A stretch of DNA of 64,000 bases, taken from assembly GCA_003427395.1 (NCBI GenBank), contig BFEA01000105.1:269593-333592 (forward strand), in the 5' to 3' direction. Both the position numbers and the translations under genes were made by a program. Positions 32,014-42,317 of the stretch are shown piece after piece. Each line of letters starts with the position of its first letter. The first letter of the stretch is position 1. This stretch comes from Chara braunii (Eukaryota > Streptophyta > Charophyceae > Charales > Characeae). The notes under the pieces were generated by a model, which had not been told where the DNA came from, searched no databases, and saw only the letters and a program-made list of their open reading frames with translations.

Positions 32014-32118
32014 ATGAGTCGGTGAAACTCCGACGAAACAGTTTGTCACAGCCCCTCGTTTGTTGTCTTCTTCTCTCTCTCTGCCTACGGTTTACCGGGC
32101 AGTTCTATTTGTGACGAT
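32012..32118 (+). mobile_element. Hammerhead element, 5'-truncated inside core
   Basis: After gacgata the copy starts at TGATGAG and continues through helix II, GAAA and the tail to gtgacgatatatatata. Loss of everything upstream with an intact 3' end is the usual sign of incomplete reverse transcription. Confidence 0.82.
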
Positions 32119-32350
32119 ATATATATATATATACAGTCGTTTGTTGTCCTCTTCTCCCTCTCTGCCTACGGTTTACCGGGCAGTTCTATTTGACGATATA
32201 TCACAGCCCCTCGTTTGTTGTCCTCTTCTCCCTCTCTGCCTACGGTTTACCGGGCAGTTATATTTGACGATATATATATATATCTATTTGACGATATATA
32301 TCTATTTGACGATATATATATATCTATTTGACGATATATTATAATATATA
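32119..32350 (+). mobile_element. Two truncated hammerhead tails and a gacgatata minisatellite
   Basis: Tails at 32135-32200 and 32201-32275 contain only the pyrimidine tract and cggtttaccgggcag. They are followed by four short units of ctatttgacgatata (32263-32341) and TA-rich DNA. Confidence 0.8.
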
Positions 32351-32366
32351 ATATTATATGATAATA

Positions 32367-32520
32367 TAGCTGCTTGGTAAACCGTAGGCAGAGAGGGAGA
32401 AGATGACAACAAACGATGGGCTGTGCCGTCTATGTACCGTCATACGAGTCAGTCAAAGTCTTGTCACGGCCTCCCGTTTCTTCTCGGTTTCTCCCTTTCT
32501 GCCTATTGGTCGCGGAACGG
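32367..32520. mobile_element. Inverted pair of decayed hammerhead tails
   Basis: A minus-strand tail (ggtaaaccgtaggcagagag, to gggctgtg) faces a plus-strand remnant (gagtcagtcaaagtcttgtc, acggcctcccg). The pair is a weaker version of the palindrome at 31.9 kb. Confidence 0.65.
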
Positions 32521-33638
32521 TTCGCTATGATGATGCATATGCATATGGAATAATACTATATGTACATGTTAACAGCTTCTGAGTGACTCACATAAGTTAT
32601 AGTGCGCAGGAGTTATGTGCATGAGAATGGATTATTGGGACCGCACGATAGCATCATCGAACATCATCAGACCTGCAACTCTGTTTAGAGATCTTCAGTG
32701 TTCAGGGTGTTCAGTGTTTGAGAGTCTGCAGACAACTTTACAGGAGATGCAAGAGAATTCACACTTGAAAAAAGAAGATGCCATTAGTCCCAGAGTACAG
32801 TGGTCATCGCACCCTTCTCTGCTCCATGCCACTTCCTATATGAAGAAAGTGAGGACAACCTCCAACAAAAGTATGTTGGGTTCTTTTCTGTTTTTGTTTG
32901 ATTCATCTTCTAGTAAAATGACAAAAAGAAGTGTTGTGGATTGACTTGCCGCAGGTTTGGACTCTGCAGGAAACACATTTCACCCTCTCCCCCCCCGGGC
33001 CCTCTTCCCCAACCTTTTCTGGGTAGCCACGGGCAGTATTTATAACAAATGAAGGGCTCCAGATTTGTGCTAGGTGTCCACGGGGGACTGATTGGGGTTG
33101 ATGATCCTGCCACACTGCCCGTTGTGCAATGTCATACAGAGGTGGAGAGGGAGGGGAAGGAGTGAGAAGGGAGAGAGAGGGAGGCTTCATCTGTCAGAGG
33201 CCTTGAAGAACATGGTGTCATTAGCCCTGCGGCGTTTTGGTCTAGTGCCTCTGTGGATACAGTTTTCCTATTTGGTCCAATTCCTATGGGCCTCTGGCTT
33301 TAAAGAATGTGGACGCTTAGTTGAATAGGTACATGTCAATCATATTGGAATGTGTAAGTCGTCTAGGTGTCTCTTAGCCAAAGGCATTTTAGGAAAGGGG
33401 ACAAGGTATGGGGTTAATAGAGCACTAGAGCAAAAGTGACCCCCCACCCAATTCGGAAAAACAAACGAGAAAACCGTTTTCTTGGGGAAAATCTGAAGAC
33501 AACTGGTGCATATGGCTGAATGGTACATACATGTAGCTGTTGTTACATAGATCACAGGATCAAGCCATTTTGGAATTGCATACGCGCAACAAGGTTATGG
33601 ACTACCCCCTTTATAAAAAAGGGGTTGGGGTGGGGGGG

Positions 33639-33805
33639 AGTCCTGACATCACAGCTAAAACTTCAAAGTTAAGAATCAAAAGAAAAAAAAACGGAAAATA
33701 TAGTGCAAGGCTGAAAGCACCATAAGTCCTGACATCACAGTTTAAAAGTAAAAAAGTTAAGAACCACAACAAAAAACCCTGACAATATAGTGAAAGCACT
33801 GAAAG
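33639..33805. repeat. Tandem duplication of about 86 bp
   Basis: Both units begin (g)tcctgacatcacag and contain aagttaagaa, a(a/c)aatatagtg and a tail ctgaaag(c/g). They differ by several indels. Confidence 0.8.
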
Positions 33806-34523
33806 GACCATTTGAAGGTCTAGAAACCATTGGCTGGTTTGCCTTTGTTGCTTGAATTCTGTTGAAGGACTGCAGAGTGAAAACCTAATGTGCCAAATCA
33901 AATAGCTATAGACTGCCCACCATTCATGGATGACAGTGAGACATCTGAAGATTGGTGAGTATGGAAGGCTCTGCTCATTCCAGGAAAGAAGGAAGGAACT
34001 GTTCATAGGCGCCCAAAGTCTGCGAATTAGATGTGCGTGGAGATTCGTCTGACGTGCTGTGAGTAGTGATGTCTGTGAATGCGGGCTGTGCCGCATGCTA
34101 CCCTGGTTCCCAATAGCATGGATCTGATCTGCATGTTGAACCGCATTCATACGGTTTTGTGTGGGCTAAAATTTTGCCCTATGAGCTTGCATGGAATAGC
34201 ACGCGCCCTGGCCCCAGTCTTGGCATTGTGCAACTGTCACGTCTCCCTCTCCCTCTCCCTCTCGAGGCAACTGCCCAACCACCTCCTCCATTCAACTATC
34301 CCTGTCTTTCTGTCTGTGGATTGGTACCACCGGTTCCTTTGCTGAGTAATACTTCTGACTTCAGTACTGTTTGTGCTATTGGTCGCTGGGCTGGGCAATA
34401 TTTCTCTTTGATTCCGGTGGGTGGGTTTCACTTGGGCAATGGGGGATCATATCCAACTGCATGTGCAGTATTTTCAGACCTTTCGGTTGTTGAGCAGTGT
34501 TTCACTGTTGCTGCCTCACCTGC

Positions 34524-34645
34524 TGGGAGTAGTTAGGGCTTGGCCCCACCACTGGTATGTCTGTTTTAAAAAGTATGACATTGAAAACCGGCTGGACTCG
34601 TGAAGACTCTTTGTAAACACAGCACCAGTGGGACCTTGCCCTTCA
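34524..34645. mobile_element. MITE-like element, family D relative
   Basis: The terminal inverted repeat is agggcttggccccaccactg against, in reverse, aagggcaaggtcccactggt. The centre is unlike copies 1 and 2. Confidence 0.6.
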
Positions 34646-35059
34646 AACATGGGAGCTTTGGCTGGTAGCAGGCTGCGGGAACAAGCACATATGACGAACA
34701 GCGAGGGTGGGGGTGGTGGTCGGCACGTGGAATCTGTTTGTCAATGACCCTGGGGGTTGTGGTTGGTATGTGGAAGCAGCTGGCTGCCCAAGAACTGAAT
34801 ATTATTTCCTATCTAGAGCACCTAATCCGTGTCTGAAGGACCACTACTATGTTAAAGGACCGTGTTTTCCTTTTGTAGTGACCACAGTAGGATCATATTT
34901 CCACTCAGACAGCCAGAAACTGGTATGATACCGGTAATTCCTGGGGCTTGGCAGATGGTGTCTAGAGGTAGTGGTGGTGTAAAGGACCAGTACAGCCGTG
35001 CCGCGCTTGTATGAGACGGATTCCCACTTGCGCACCAAGCTCTGCCGAAATGCCAGTGT

Positions 35060-35340
35060 AAAGTTTTTGTTTTAGTTTTGGCTGTCCCCGCCAGCCATTT
35101 TGGTCCAGTTGCCCCGAGCCTCCGATCTTTTTTCGGAGAGGGTCCATCGCGATTTTAAGTTGGCTGGGGACATGTACTGGTGGCCCCAGCCAAGTCGAGA
35201 ATCCGATTCAGCCTCTCCAAAAATTTCGGAGACTCGCTCACCGTTGATAAAATACATCAGCGGCGAACGGTCTCCAAAAGGGGCCCGCGGCCGATGGCTG
35301 GCATGTACTGGTCCCTTGAGAGGACAGGAAGAAAGCTCAT
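35060..35340. mobile_element. Degenerate family A MITE-like sequence
   Basis: It contains ccgccagccattttggtcca, ccccgagcctccg and repeated catgtactggtggccc and catgtactggtccc. These are shared with family A elements at 14.1 and 36.5 kb. Ends are not clearly paired. Confidence 0.4.
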
Positions 35341-36075
35341 AAAGAGGTTAAGAACCCCATGACGAGGGGTGGCAGCCCCGTGAACGGGGGTAACAGGTGC
35401 ATGAAATGCGGAGAGCCAGGACCCTGAAGAGGGGTACTAAGCCTGTGAACGGACGGAAGCAAAGCCATGAAGAGCCTTACTAGCTGAGGGGCCAACCTTA
35501 GGGTATACTCAGGTGAAGACCTTTCTGAGCGAATGTGGTTGTAGTCCCAGTCTCGTACGTTCAGATGAAGTCCTTGTGTGAGTATGGCCGCACAGATGTG
35601 ATTCGCCGTGTTTGAAATGTAGACTGTTCAGTTCGTGAGCAGAGGAATGTGTATGTAAAGAAATTAGAGCCCCCACATTCGAGATGGGACTGCAATTCCT
35701 TGATTCTGTTTGGGACTACTTGGCCCAGCTATCGGCCGCGGAAAAGAAAATAGAGTAGAAACGTTTCTAGTTGGATGAATTTGGGCGCTCCTGCAGGGGC
35801 CCGTACGTTTCCTAAAATTGTGGCTTGTTAAGTACAATGGGCCCTAAAGGGGCCTAAATTGCCGGAACTAATTTTTTTGTACCCGAATGAATTGAACTGC
35901 CCACCGGGCCGGCACATCACAAATGCAGCCTCCATGTATACCACTGGACATTGCAGAGGGGGGTGATACTACCGTATATATTATTGAACAAGTTAGGTAG
36001 GAGTGAGGAAGTGGAACAGCAGTTTCAGCTGTTGGTGCATATGCTGTTTTGAAGTGTTTTCCCTTGTGTTTCCTT

Positions 36076-36345
36076 GCGGCCCAACTCTTTTGTCAGATTT
36101 GTCACCAGTATCCGCTGAATGTGCACCCCTTAACGCAGCCCAACTCTTTTGTCAGATTTTCACCAGTATAGGCTGAGTGTGTACCCCTAAACGCAGCCCA
36201 ACTCTTTTGTCAGATTTTCACCATTATTGGCTGAGTGTGTGCCCCTAAACGCAGCCCAACTCTTTTGTCAGATTTTCACCAGTATTGGCCGAGTGTGTGC
36301 CCCTAAACGCAGCCCAACTCTTTTGTCAGATTTTCACCAGTACCG
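36076..36345. repeat. 58-bp minisatellite, about 4.6 units
   Basis: Units starting near 36076, 36135, 36194, 36252 and 36310 contain gcccaactcttttgtcagat, ttcaccagta and gctgagtgtgtgcccctaaa. The first unit is most diverged and the last stops at ccagta. Confidence 0.95.
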
Positions 36346-36468
36346 GTTTCTCTGGAGAGTCGTCAGGTACATTTGAAATGTGGCCAAGCTCATCAGTTGG
36401 CTGAGCTAAGCAACAGTGGGGATTTAAATCACCAGTGGGCGCCTCAGCCTCTCCGAAAATGCCACTGC

Positions 36469-36626
36469 TTAAACCACCAGCACAGCTGGGCCCAGTGGGG
36501 AACTGGGCAGTTCTTTCCTTTCTTTTTTGGCTGATGCCGCCAGCCATTGTGGTCCGATAGCCCTGAGCCGCCAATTTTTTTTTTTTTTTTTCTTGATTTA
36601 TGCGTGTCATCCTTGTGCAGGGGGCC

Positions 36627-36658
<32 letters not shown>

Positions 36659-36720
36659 ACGGATGTCCCGAAGGACGCCTCCAAAATTTTAGGAGCGAGT
36701 CATGAAACTCTTGAAGTTGC
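36469..36720. mobile_element. Family A MITE-like element interrupted by U6 retrocopy
   Basis: The left part begins cttaaaccaccagcacagct and includes gctgatgccgccagccattg and ccctgagccgccaa. A U6 retrocopy then intervenes (36577-36676), and family-like sequence (cctccaaaattttaggagcg) follows. Confidence 0.5.
36577..36676 (-). ncRNA. U6 snRNA retrocopy 6 with poly(A)
   Basis: On the minus strand: gtccttcgggacatccgtta, aaattggaacgatacagaga, agattagcatggccccctgc, acaaggatgacacgcataaa and tcaag, then about 16 A. It lacks only the last part of U6. The 3' cut plus A tail is a retrotransposition signature. Confidence 0.92.
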
Positions 36721-36921
36721 CTGGGGCCGTGTAGAGCTGCAATCCAATTGCGTGACACAGTGGTTTCCTGGGGCCGGGCAGAGAAGGGCATTGGTAAAAT
36801 AAGGGTCAAAGAAGGACATTGGTAAAATAAGGCTCAAAGAAGGGCGGTAAAACAAGGCTCGAGCCCAATAGGAACGAGCCCACCGGTTCCTGTTGGATGA
36901 GCCTTTCACGGCATGCCAAAC

Positions 36922-37115
36922 CTTAAATCACCAGCATGTTCCAAGCCAAAGAATAAAATATGCGGCATGCAGGTGCAACTTTTGGGGCTCGGCCTTCAAA
37001 GCAAAATGGCTGGTGGTACCAGCCAAAAGGAGGCCCTCACCAGTTCGTTTTTTTTGGGTGCGCAGGCTGTTTCCAGCCCCAGACAAAAGTGCCTCAGAAG
37101 TACTGGTGGTTTGAA
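36922..37115. mobile_element. MITE-like element, family A copy with clear ends
   Basis: It begins ttaaatcaccagcatgttcc and ends gtactggtggtttgaa. Inside are atggctggtggtaccagcca (a hairpin) and ttttttttgggtgcgcagg. The terminal inverted repeat is about 13 bases with mismatches. Confidence 0.7.
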
Positions 37116-37530
37116 AGAAAGAAACACGAAAGAAGAGGACAAGAAGTAGCCCAGCAAGGCACAAAAAGGGTAAAGAAGTGCACCTGTGGGAAAGGGTGAG
37201 TGATTATGCTATGTGACACCAAATGTTATTCAATGACCAGTACATTTCCCACACTTTTTATTTTCCCTGGCCGGGCTTGTGAACCCCGGGGGTTGGCACC
37301 GCTGTTGATGAATTTCATCCAGGGGTTTTTCGTATGTGAATTGGCTTGTTTAGAATTGCACATGATAGAATAAGAAGTGAAAAATCCACTTCAATGTTGT
37401 TCATTGAAAGTCCTAGACGAAATGTACACATGTATGATTGAACTATATGGGAACTGGAGAGAGAAGAGCTGACGGGATCTATGGTTGGTTGTCGCTGTGG
37501 CATGGTGTAATGCAAGAGACATAGGCGTGT

Positions 37531-37545
37531 GTGTGTGTGTGTGTC

Positions 37546-37580
<35 letters not shown>

Positions 37581-37594
37581 TAGAGAGAGAGAGA

Positions 37595-37652
<58 letters not shown>
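37531..37652. repeat. Compound (TG)n(GA)n(CA)n microsatellite
   Basis: TG and CA tracts on either side of a GA tract are reverse complements, so a single strand could fold into a large hairpin with a GA loop. Confidence 0.97.
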
Positions 37653-37657
<5 letters not shown>

Positions 37658-38189
37658 AGAGAGGGTCAGAAAGCTTATGTGGTAGGGTAATCCCCCAGCT
37701 TGAATTGCCTAACCTGTAAAAAGGGTGAAGGTAGGCATATCCCAAAGAATGCAAGAAAATGAGGTGGGCAGCTGGTCCCAATTATGTTCCAAAGGAGGTT
37801 AAGAAGTTGAGGACATGGCTTCCTAGGGATGAAAGGCAAGGGTAGGAAAGAACGCATACAGGTCTGCACTCCCCCCACTTACTTACCTATGTCTGGGGGG
37901 GGTTGATTTGCATTTCAGACTTGATACGATACTAGTAGGTGGGACAGGCAGTGGAAGACAGCTAGAGAAAATACGTTAAGAGCAGGCCCCACCCATGCTT
38001 AGAAGATATATGAAGCCGGTGGTTTGTACGGCGGGGTTCATGGTTTATAGGTGTGAATAGATTGGGCCTGGCTCTTGCAAAGGATGTAACTGTGCTAGAG
38101 AGCCTAGCCAATAAGAAATACATGAATGAATGAATATTATGTATACATACCTGCATGTACATGTATACGGATATATATAGTCATAGATA

Positions 38190-38295
38190 ACTGTCCAGTG
38201 AACCATAGGCAGAGATGAAGAAGAGGACATCGAATGAGGGTCTCTGACAGACTGTTTCGTCGGAGTTTCACCGACTCATTAGGAGGCTGAACCCT
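38190..38295 (-). mobile_element. Hammerhead element, minus strand, mutated core
   Basis: In reverse: helix I remnant agggttcagcctc, CTAATGA (38276-38282, one change from CTGATGA), an intact helix II, GAAA, cagtctgt and the tail to ggttcactggacag. The 5' end is cut inside helix I. Confidence 0.8.
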
Positions 38296-38369
38296 ATATA
38301 ATATATACGTAATATATATATATGTAATATGTATATAGGTATATATTTATATTTATATTCGTATATATG

Positions 38370-38545
38370 ATAGAATGGGCAACCGTGGATGCTTAACCAC
38401 AACCGGAGTTACTGTGGTGTCAATTGGCTACTGAACTCTGCAGACTGTAGAGGGTTCATCCTCCTGATGAGTTGATGAAACTCCGATGAAACAGTCTGTC
38501 ACAGCCTCTCGTTACTTGTCCTTTTCTCCCTCGCTGTCACAACCG
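38370..38545 (+). mobile_element. Hammerhead element
   Basis: It includes upstream gatgcttaaccacaaccgga, the ribozyme and a shortened tail ending cttttctccctcgctgtcac, where the next copy begins. Confidence 0.75.
38440..38499 (+). ncRNA. Hammerhead ribozyme, GTA triplet
   Basis: The cut is predicted after 38449 (GTA). Helix I gaggg-ttca-tcctc, CTGATGA 38464-38470 and GAAA 38488-38491. Helix III is fully paired (gcagactgt with acagtctgt, one end wobble). Helix II is weaker (gttg/cgat with two G-U pairs). Confidence 0.8.
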
Positions 38546-38830
38546 GGGTTAAGGTGAATTATCACTTACCGTCTTTACCCAAATACAATGTACGGTTATT
38601 GTAACTGTATTTTCGGCAACTTCGAGTCTAAATACAGATATAATGACCATACATTGTATACGGGTGAAGAAGGTAGTTTCATGGGTAGGGAACTCTGCAG
38701 ACTGTAGAGGGTTCAGCCTCGTGATGAGTCAGTGAAACTCGGATGGAACAGTCTGTCACAGCTCCTCATTCCTTGTCCTCTTCTCCCTCCCTGCCTACGG
38801 TTCACCTGGCAGCTTTCTATGACGATATAT
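38546..38830 (+). mobile_element. Hammerhead element split by a family C MITE
   Basis: The 5' part (accggggttaaggtgaatta, tcacttac) and 3' part (gggaactctgcagactgtag onward) are separated by the MITE at 38572-38683. Its ribozyme (38697-38756) has GTGATGA for CTGATGA and GGAA for GAAA, so it is dead. The tail ends ctatgacgatatata. Confidence 0.78.
38572..38683. mobile_element. MITE-like element, family C copy 3
   Basis: The ends taccgtctttacccaaatac and, in reverse, taccttcttcacccgtatac are inverted and continue through aatgtayggt. The terminal TA may be the duplicated target, as in Tc1/mariner-type Stowaway elements. Confidence 0.82.
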
Positions 38831-38847
38831 ATACGCATACATAGGGT

Positions 38848-39075
38848 TCCTGGTCAACAACAGGCAAAAAAAAAGAAACAGGGGGCTGTGACAGACTTAC
38901 ATCGGAGTTTCGATTGGATTCATACGGAGGTTCTAAGGTCAAAAAAAAAAAAAAAAAAAAAAAAAAAGACGAGGTTCTAATGTCTGTGTATATATGTCAT
39001 CATAGAAAGCTGCCAGGTGAACCGTAGGCAGAGAGGGAGAAGAGGACAATGAATGAGGGGCTGTGACAGTGCACT
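38848..39075 (-). mobile_element. Two decayed minus-strand hammerhead elements and poly(A)
   Basis: The segment 38848-38935 is a heavily mutated copy. The segment 39003-39070 is a tail only, cut at helix III (ggctgtgacag). A 27-base A run lies at 38941-38967. Confidence 0.6.
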
Positions 39076-39079
39076 GCTA

Positions 39080-39880
39080 CAGACACTGTCAGACTCGGCT
39101 GTGGCCGCCATCGTCTCTGTCACAATCAATGCAATGACATGTTTTCTGCATCTATGTGTGTAGAGGACTGTCCCTCCGTTCCTGACTGCAGGCACCCTCC
39201 TCATCCGGACACTATACGTCCATTTTGCGGCCATGGGCGCTATACTGAATGCATGGTCTTTTGTGGCGAGTGTTCTTCCTTCGTTTCGGCCTGATCAACA
39301 TGCCATTTGTTGGGAGTGTATGTTGGGCATGCTCAATGCCAGCCGTCGTGTCAATTGTTCTGCTGAGAATGCTCAGCTAGGTCTCCCTGGTTACTCTGCC
39401 TCTTTTCTCACAGCGTACAAGTGGGCCATTATGGCACACGGGGATGTGGGCAGCTCTCGCCCGACTTCATCAACGTTGCAAGCCTTCTACGTGAGAGGCA
39501 CAGTGAAGGGGGAGTTAAAAAAGAACGAGAAAAATGAATAGTTTGTGTTCCCCTCGTCTTTGTTTTTTGTTTTTTTCATCTTTACCGTTTGTTTCGCAAA
39601 GTGCGCTCTTTTAGTTCATAGTTATGTGACGATATATTTATTGCAAGATAGAACTGCCCGGTGAACCACAGGCAAGTAATAAATTTATAAAATTGTATGT
39701 CATACGGTGACTTTGCCCTCTGCGAGAGGCAAATGTTTTAAGATGACTTTGGAATTGCATTTCCCCTCTGTGAGAGGAAAATTTCAAAATTGTAGCAGTA
39801 GCCCTTTGGGGACTAATGACAGAAAAGAAGCCCTCTGGGGATGAATGACAGAAAATAAGATTCATGGCACATGTTGCAGT
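39080..39880. other. Unassigned region with a hammerhead tail fragment
   Basis: A short minus-strand tail fragment (agaactgcccggtgaaccac) sits at 39650-39671. The frame 39233-39541 encodes 102 codons (MGAILNAWSFVASV...) without a recognised domain and I do not call it. Confidence 0.35.
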
Positions 39881-39887
39881 TTTCTCC

Positions 39888-39968
39888 ACCTGTGTATGTC
39901 ATCCTTGCACAGGGTTATGCTAATGTCCTTTGTATTGTTCCAATCTTATTGGTCCTTTGACGGATGTC
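39888..39968 (-). ncRNA. U6 snRNA-derived copy 7
   Basis: On the minus strand: ggacatccgtcaaaggacca, aagattggaacaatacaaag, gacattagcataaccctgtg and caaggatgacatacaca. It has a small insertion near the 5' end and no A tail. Confidence 0.82.
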
Positions 39969-40139
39969 CGCTACAAGTCTTTAAGGCCTTGTGCACCTCG
40001 CTGTCTGTTTTTCATTTTCCTCGTTTTCCGACTTCCATTTGCTTTTCTAATACCTTGCTTCTTTTTCCAGTCAGCCGGTCCTTTTCCCGGTCAGTCGGTC
40101 CTCTTCACATTCCGGCTTTCTCCTTGCTAATTACCATGG

Positions 40140-40290
40140 CTACGATCCGGACGTCCAGACCGTCGTCCAGATGGTCTGGATGCAGTCCGGACTCCAGACG
40201 TCCGGTCCGGAAGGTCTGGTCCGGACCCAACCGAACATGCGTCCGGTCCCTGGGCATGAGCTGTCCGGGTCGGGGTCCGGCACAGGCGTG
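40140..40290. repeat. TCCGG-rich cluster
   Basis: tccgg/ccgga and gtccaga/tctgga motifs recur more than fifteen times in 150 bases, many in inverted pairs. It is far denser than flanking DNA and no clear period is visible. Confidence 0.7.
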
Positions 40291-40598
40291 CTAATTACTG
40301 TCTTGTGATTTTGTTAGTCCTACCCCTGGCCTCCACCCCGCCCCACCTCAATGTGGATCCACATCGAGAGGTATGCTTTTTTTCTCAGACCACCATTATG
40401 TTGGAGGACGGCCACCTTCTCTCCTTTGTGCCATGGCAAGGTGGAGAGAGGCACAAGAAGGTCTTGGGGAGGGCCCCACACAACAATAGGGGGATCTCAT
40501 GAAATGACAAATAAAAGGCGCTGGAACGTTCCCTAGCTCCGCTCTCCTGATGTGAAGAGATGGGTTTGGTCCTGACACCTAGTGAAAATCCGTTAGGC

Positions 40599-40790
40599 TA
40601 AGCAGGTTAGGTTGGGATGTGGTGGGTGTCTATTCTCCCCTGCTCTCTTTTCTGGATACTGTGGACTTTAAAACATACACGTGGTAATGAGGAAACATGT
40701 GCTTCAATGACTTCAAACTGATGGAATGATTGGATTGAAAATAGAAAAAGAAAAAAGAAAAGGTTGGGATGTGGTGGGCGTTTAGCAGTC
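40599..40790. repeat. Local duplication gttgggatgtggtgggtg
   Basis: The block ggttgggatgtggtgggtg at about 40610 returns at about 40762 as ggttgggatgtggtgggcg. Confidence 0.7.
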
Positions 40791-41030
40791 ACCTTGCGTA
40801 CGACTTGGATCGTATCTGTAGGCGGGATTCTAATCTACAACTCTGATGAACTGACCGTCTGGAAAATGTTTTCCATGGCTCGTATTTGGTTTAGGGTACA
40901 GATTGGTGTCTGAATTTCAGGCCAGGTACGTCAGATCTGTGCATGCCCGTTATGAACTACTGCGTGTGCTGGACGAGTTATGGGGCAGCCATGACTTATG
41001 GGTATAGCATTGAGTCTTAACTACAGATAA

Positions 41031-41150
41031 AGGCCCTCGCTCCACTACTCATGAAATATGCAAAATGAGAGAATCTCCCACTAGAACATGGGAATATGCA
41101 CCGGTATGTTTTCTCTTTTGTGCATGTGGAGAGTAGTGGAGCGAGGCCCA
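41031..41150. mobile_element. MITE-like element, family B copy 3
   Basis: The ends ctcgctccactactcatg and, in reverse, ctcgctccactactctccac are a near-perfect inverted repeat that continues inward with atgcacaaaag/atgcaaaatgag. This is the cleanest copy in the window. Confidence 0.88.
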
Positions 41151-41239
41151 AAGATCTGGCATTTAAGGGTGAGTAGGAGATTATCAGTCCTCGGAGTCAC
41201 CTAAAGAGAAATTGTCAATGACAGGACAGATAATTTCCG

Positions 41240-41318
41240 TCATATCTCTCGATTTGTGGCTGTCCTTCTTGTGCAGGGGACATGTCAATCTTCTCTGTGT
41301 TTTCCCAATCTTAAACCG
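41240..41318 (-). ncRNA. U6 snRNA-derived copy 8
   Basis: On the minus strand: gcggtttaagattgggaaaa, cacagagaagattgacatgt, cccctgcacaagaaggacag and ccacaaatcgagaga. It keeps the 3' aaatcgaga block missing from copy 6. Confidence 0.85.
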
Positions 41319-41499
41319 CTAGTATACGGCCCCAGCCTTGCAGAAAGTTTTTGTTGCCACAAGCAAAACTCGGAGGCACCGCGCGGCCAGGCCCACTGTT
41401 GGAAAGAAAAATCGGCGGCCTCGGAAGTGGTGCAGGTTGCGTGCTTTAACAGATGTTCGGGAGGACCCCACATATGTCTCTGGCTGGGGACTTGTAGGT

Positions 41500-42282
41500 G
41501 AATGAGACAGCAAGATGTCAAATCCTGGAGGGAGGTATCATTATTCAGGGGATGATTCTGGGCTTGTGCGATAGACATGGGACAGTATTTCCACAACGGA
41601 GAATTGAAGTAACAGTTGAGGTCATGCCATCCTTACGTTGGATCGTTGGTGATCCCTTTTCTGCTGTCTTAAACATGAGTTTCATGATCTGCACAGATTC
41701 TGCAGGCATTTGTTTTTGCCGAACATGAATTGCTAATTTGCGCATCAATTTTTGCCGAGGCTGGGCAGTTGCATCCTAGGCTACCAGAGTGGCCCGGGAC
41801 CACTTGCCCGCCCGGGCAATGCTCTCTTCTCACCCGGGATTACATTTTTTTTTGATTAGTTGTATCCATCTCCAGGGACCCAAGGACTATTCAATTCAAA
41901 ATGAAAGCTATGCACAATGATTTTTGATAAGTTTTGCTTCTAGTTTACCAAGAAAGGGCGTGAATCACAATATAATATGTACAATAAATCAAATATCCAT
42001 ATTGATAATTATAATAATCTAATTATGTTATAAATACAATATCAATTGTATTTATAGAACACAGTATTTTGGATTTTGGATTTGGGATTGTGCCCCTGAG
42101 GCAGAGCTCTGCCTGGCCGGAGAGCCTTGCTCAGCTCAGGGCCGCGGGGACTTTTTGTAAGGGACGCCGGGCCCGCTTCCCGGCTTGGATGGTACTAAAG
42201 ATTGATCTTCTTTTTTTTTAAAAAAAGAAAAAATTGTTCAGTTGATTTTCTGCATAACATACTTCTGTTTTTCAGATTTTCT

Positions 42283-42317
<35 letters not shown>

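Larger units (their letters stand above)
32600..35000. other. Unassigned region
   Basis: No recognised gene. A tandem duplication (33639-33725 and 33726-33805, gtcctgacatcacag...) is present. An inverted-repeat element ending ggcttggccccaccactggt and (reverse) gggcaaggtcccactggtgc spans about 34524-34645 and resembles family D. Confidence 0.45.

Noticed and set aside
30745-32520. Protein-coding frames within hammerhead elements
   Set aside because: All short frames there are translations of the pyrimidine-rich tail (repeated CPLLPLCLRFT-type peptides) in varying frames.
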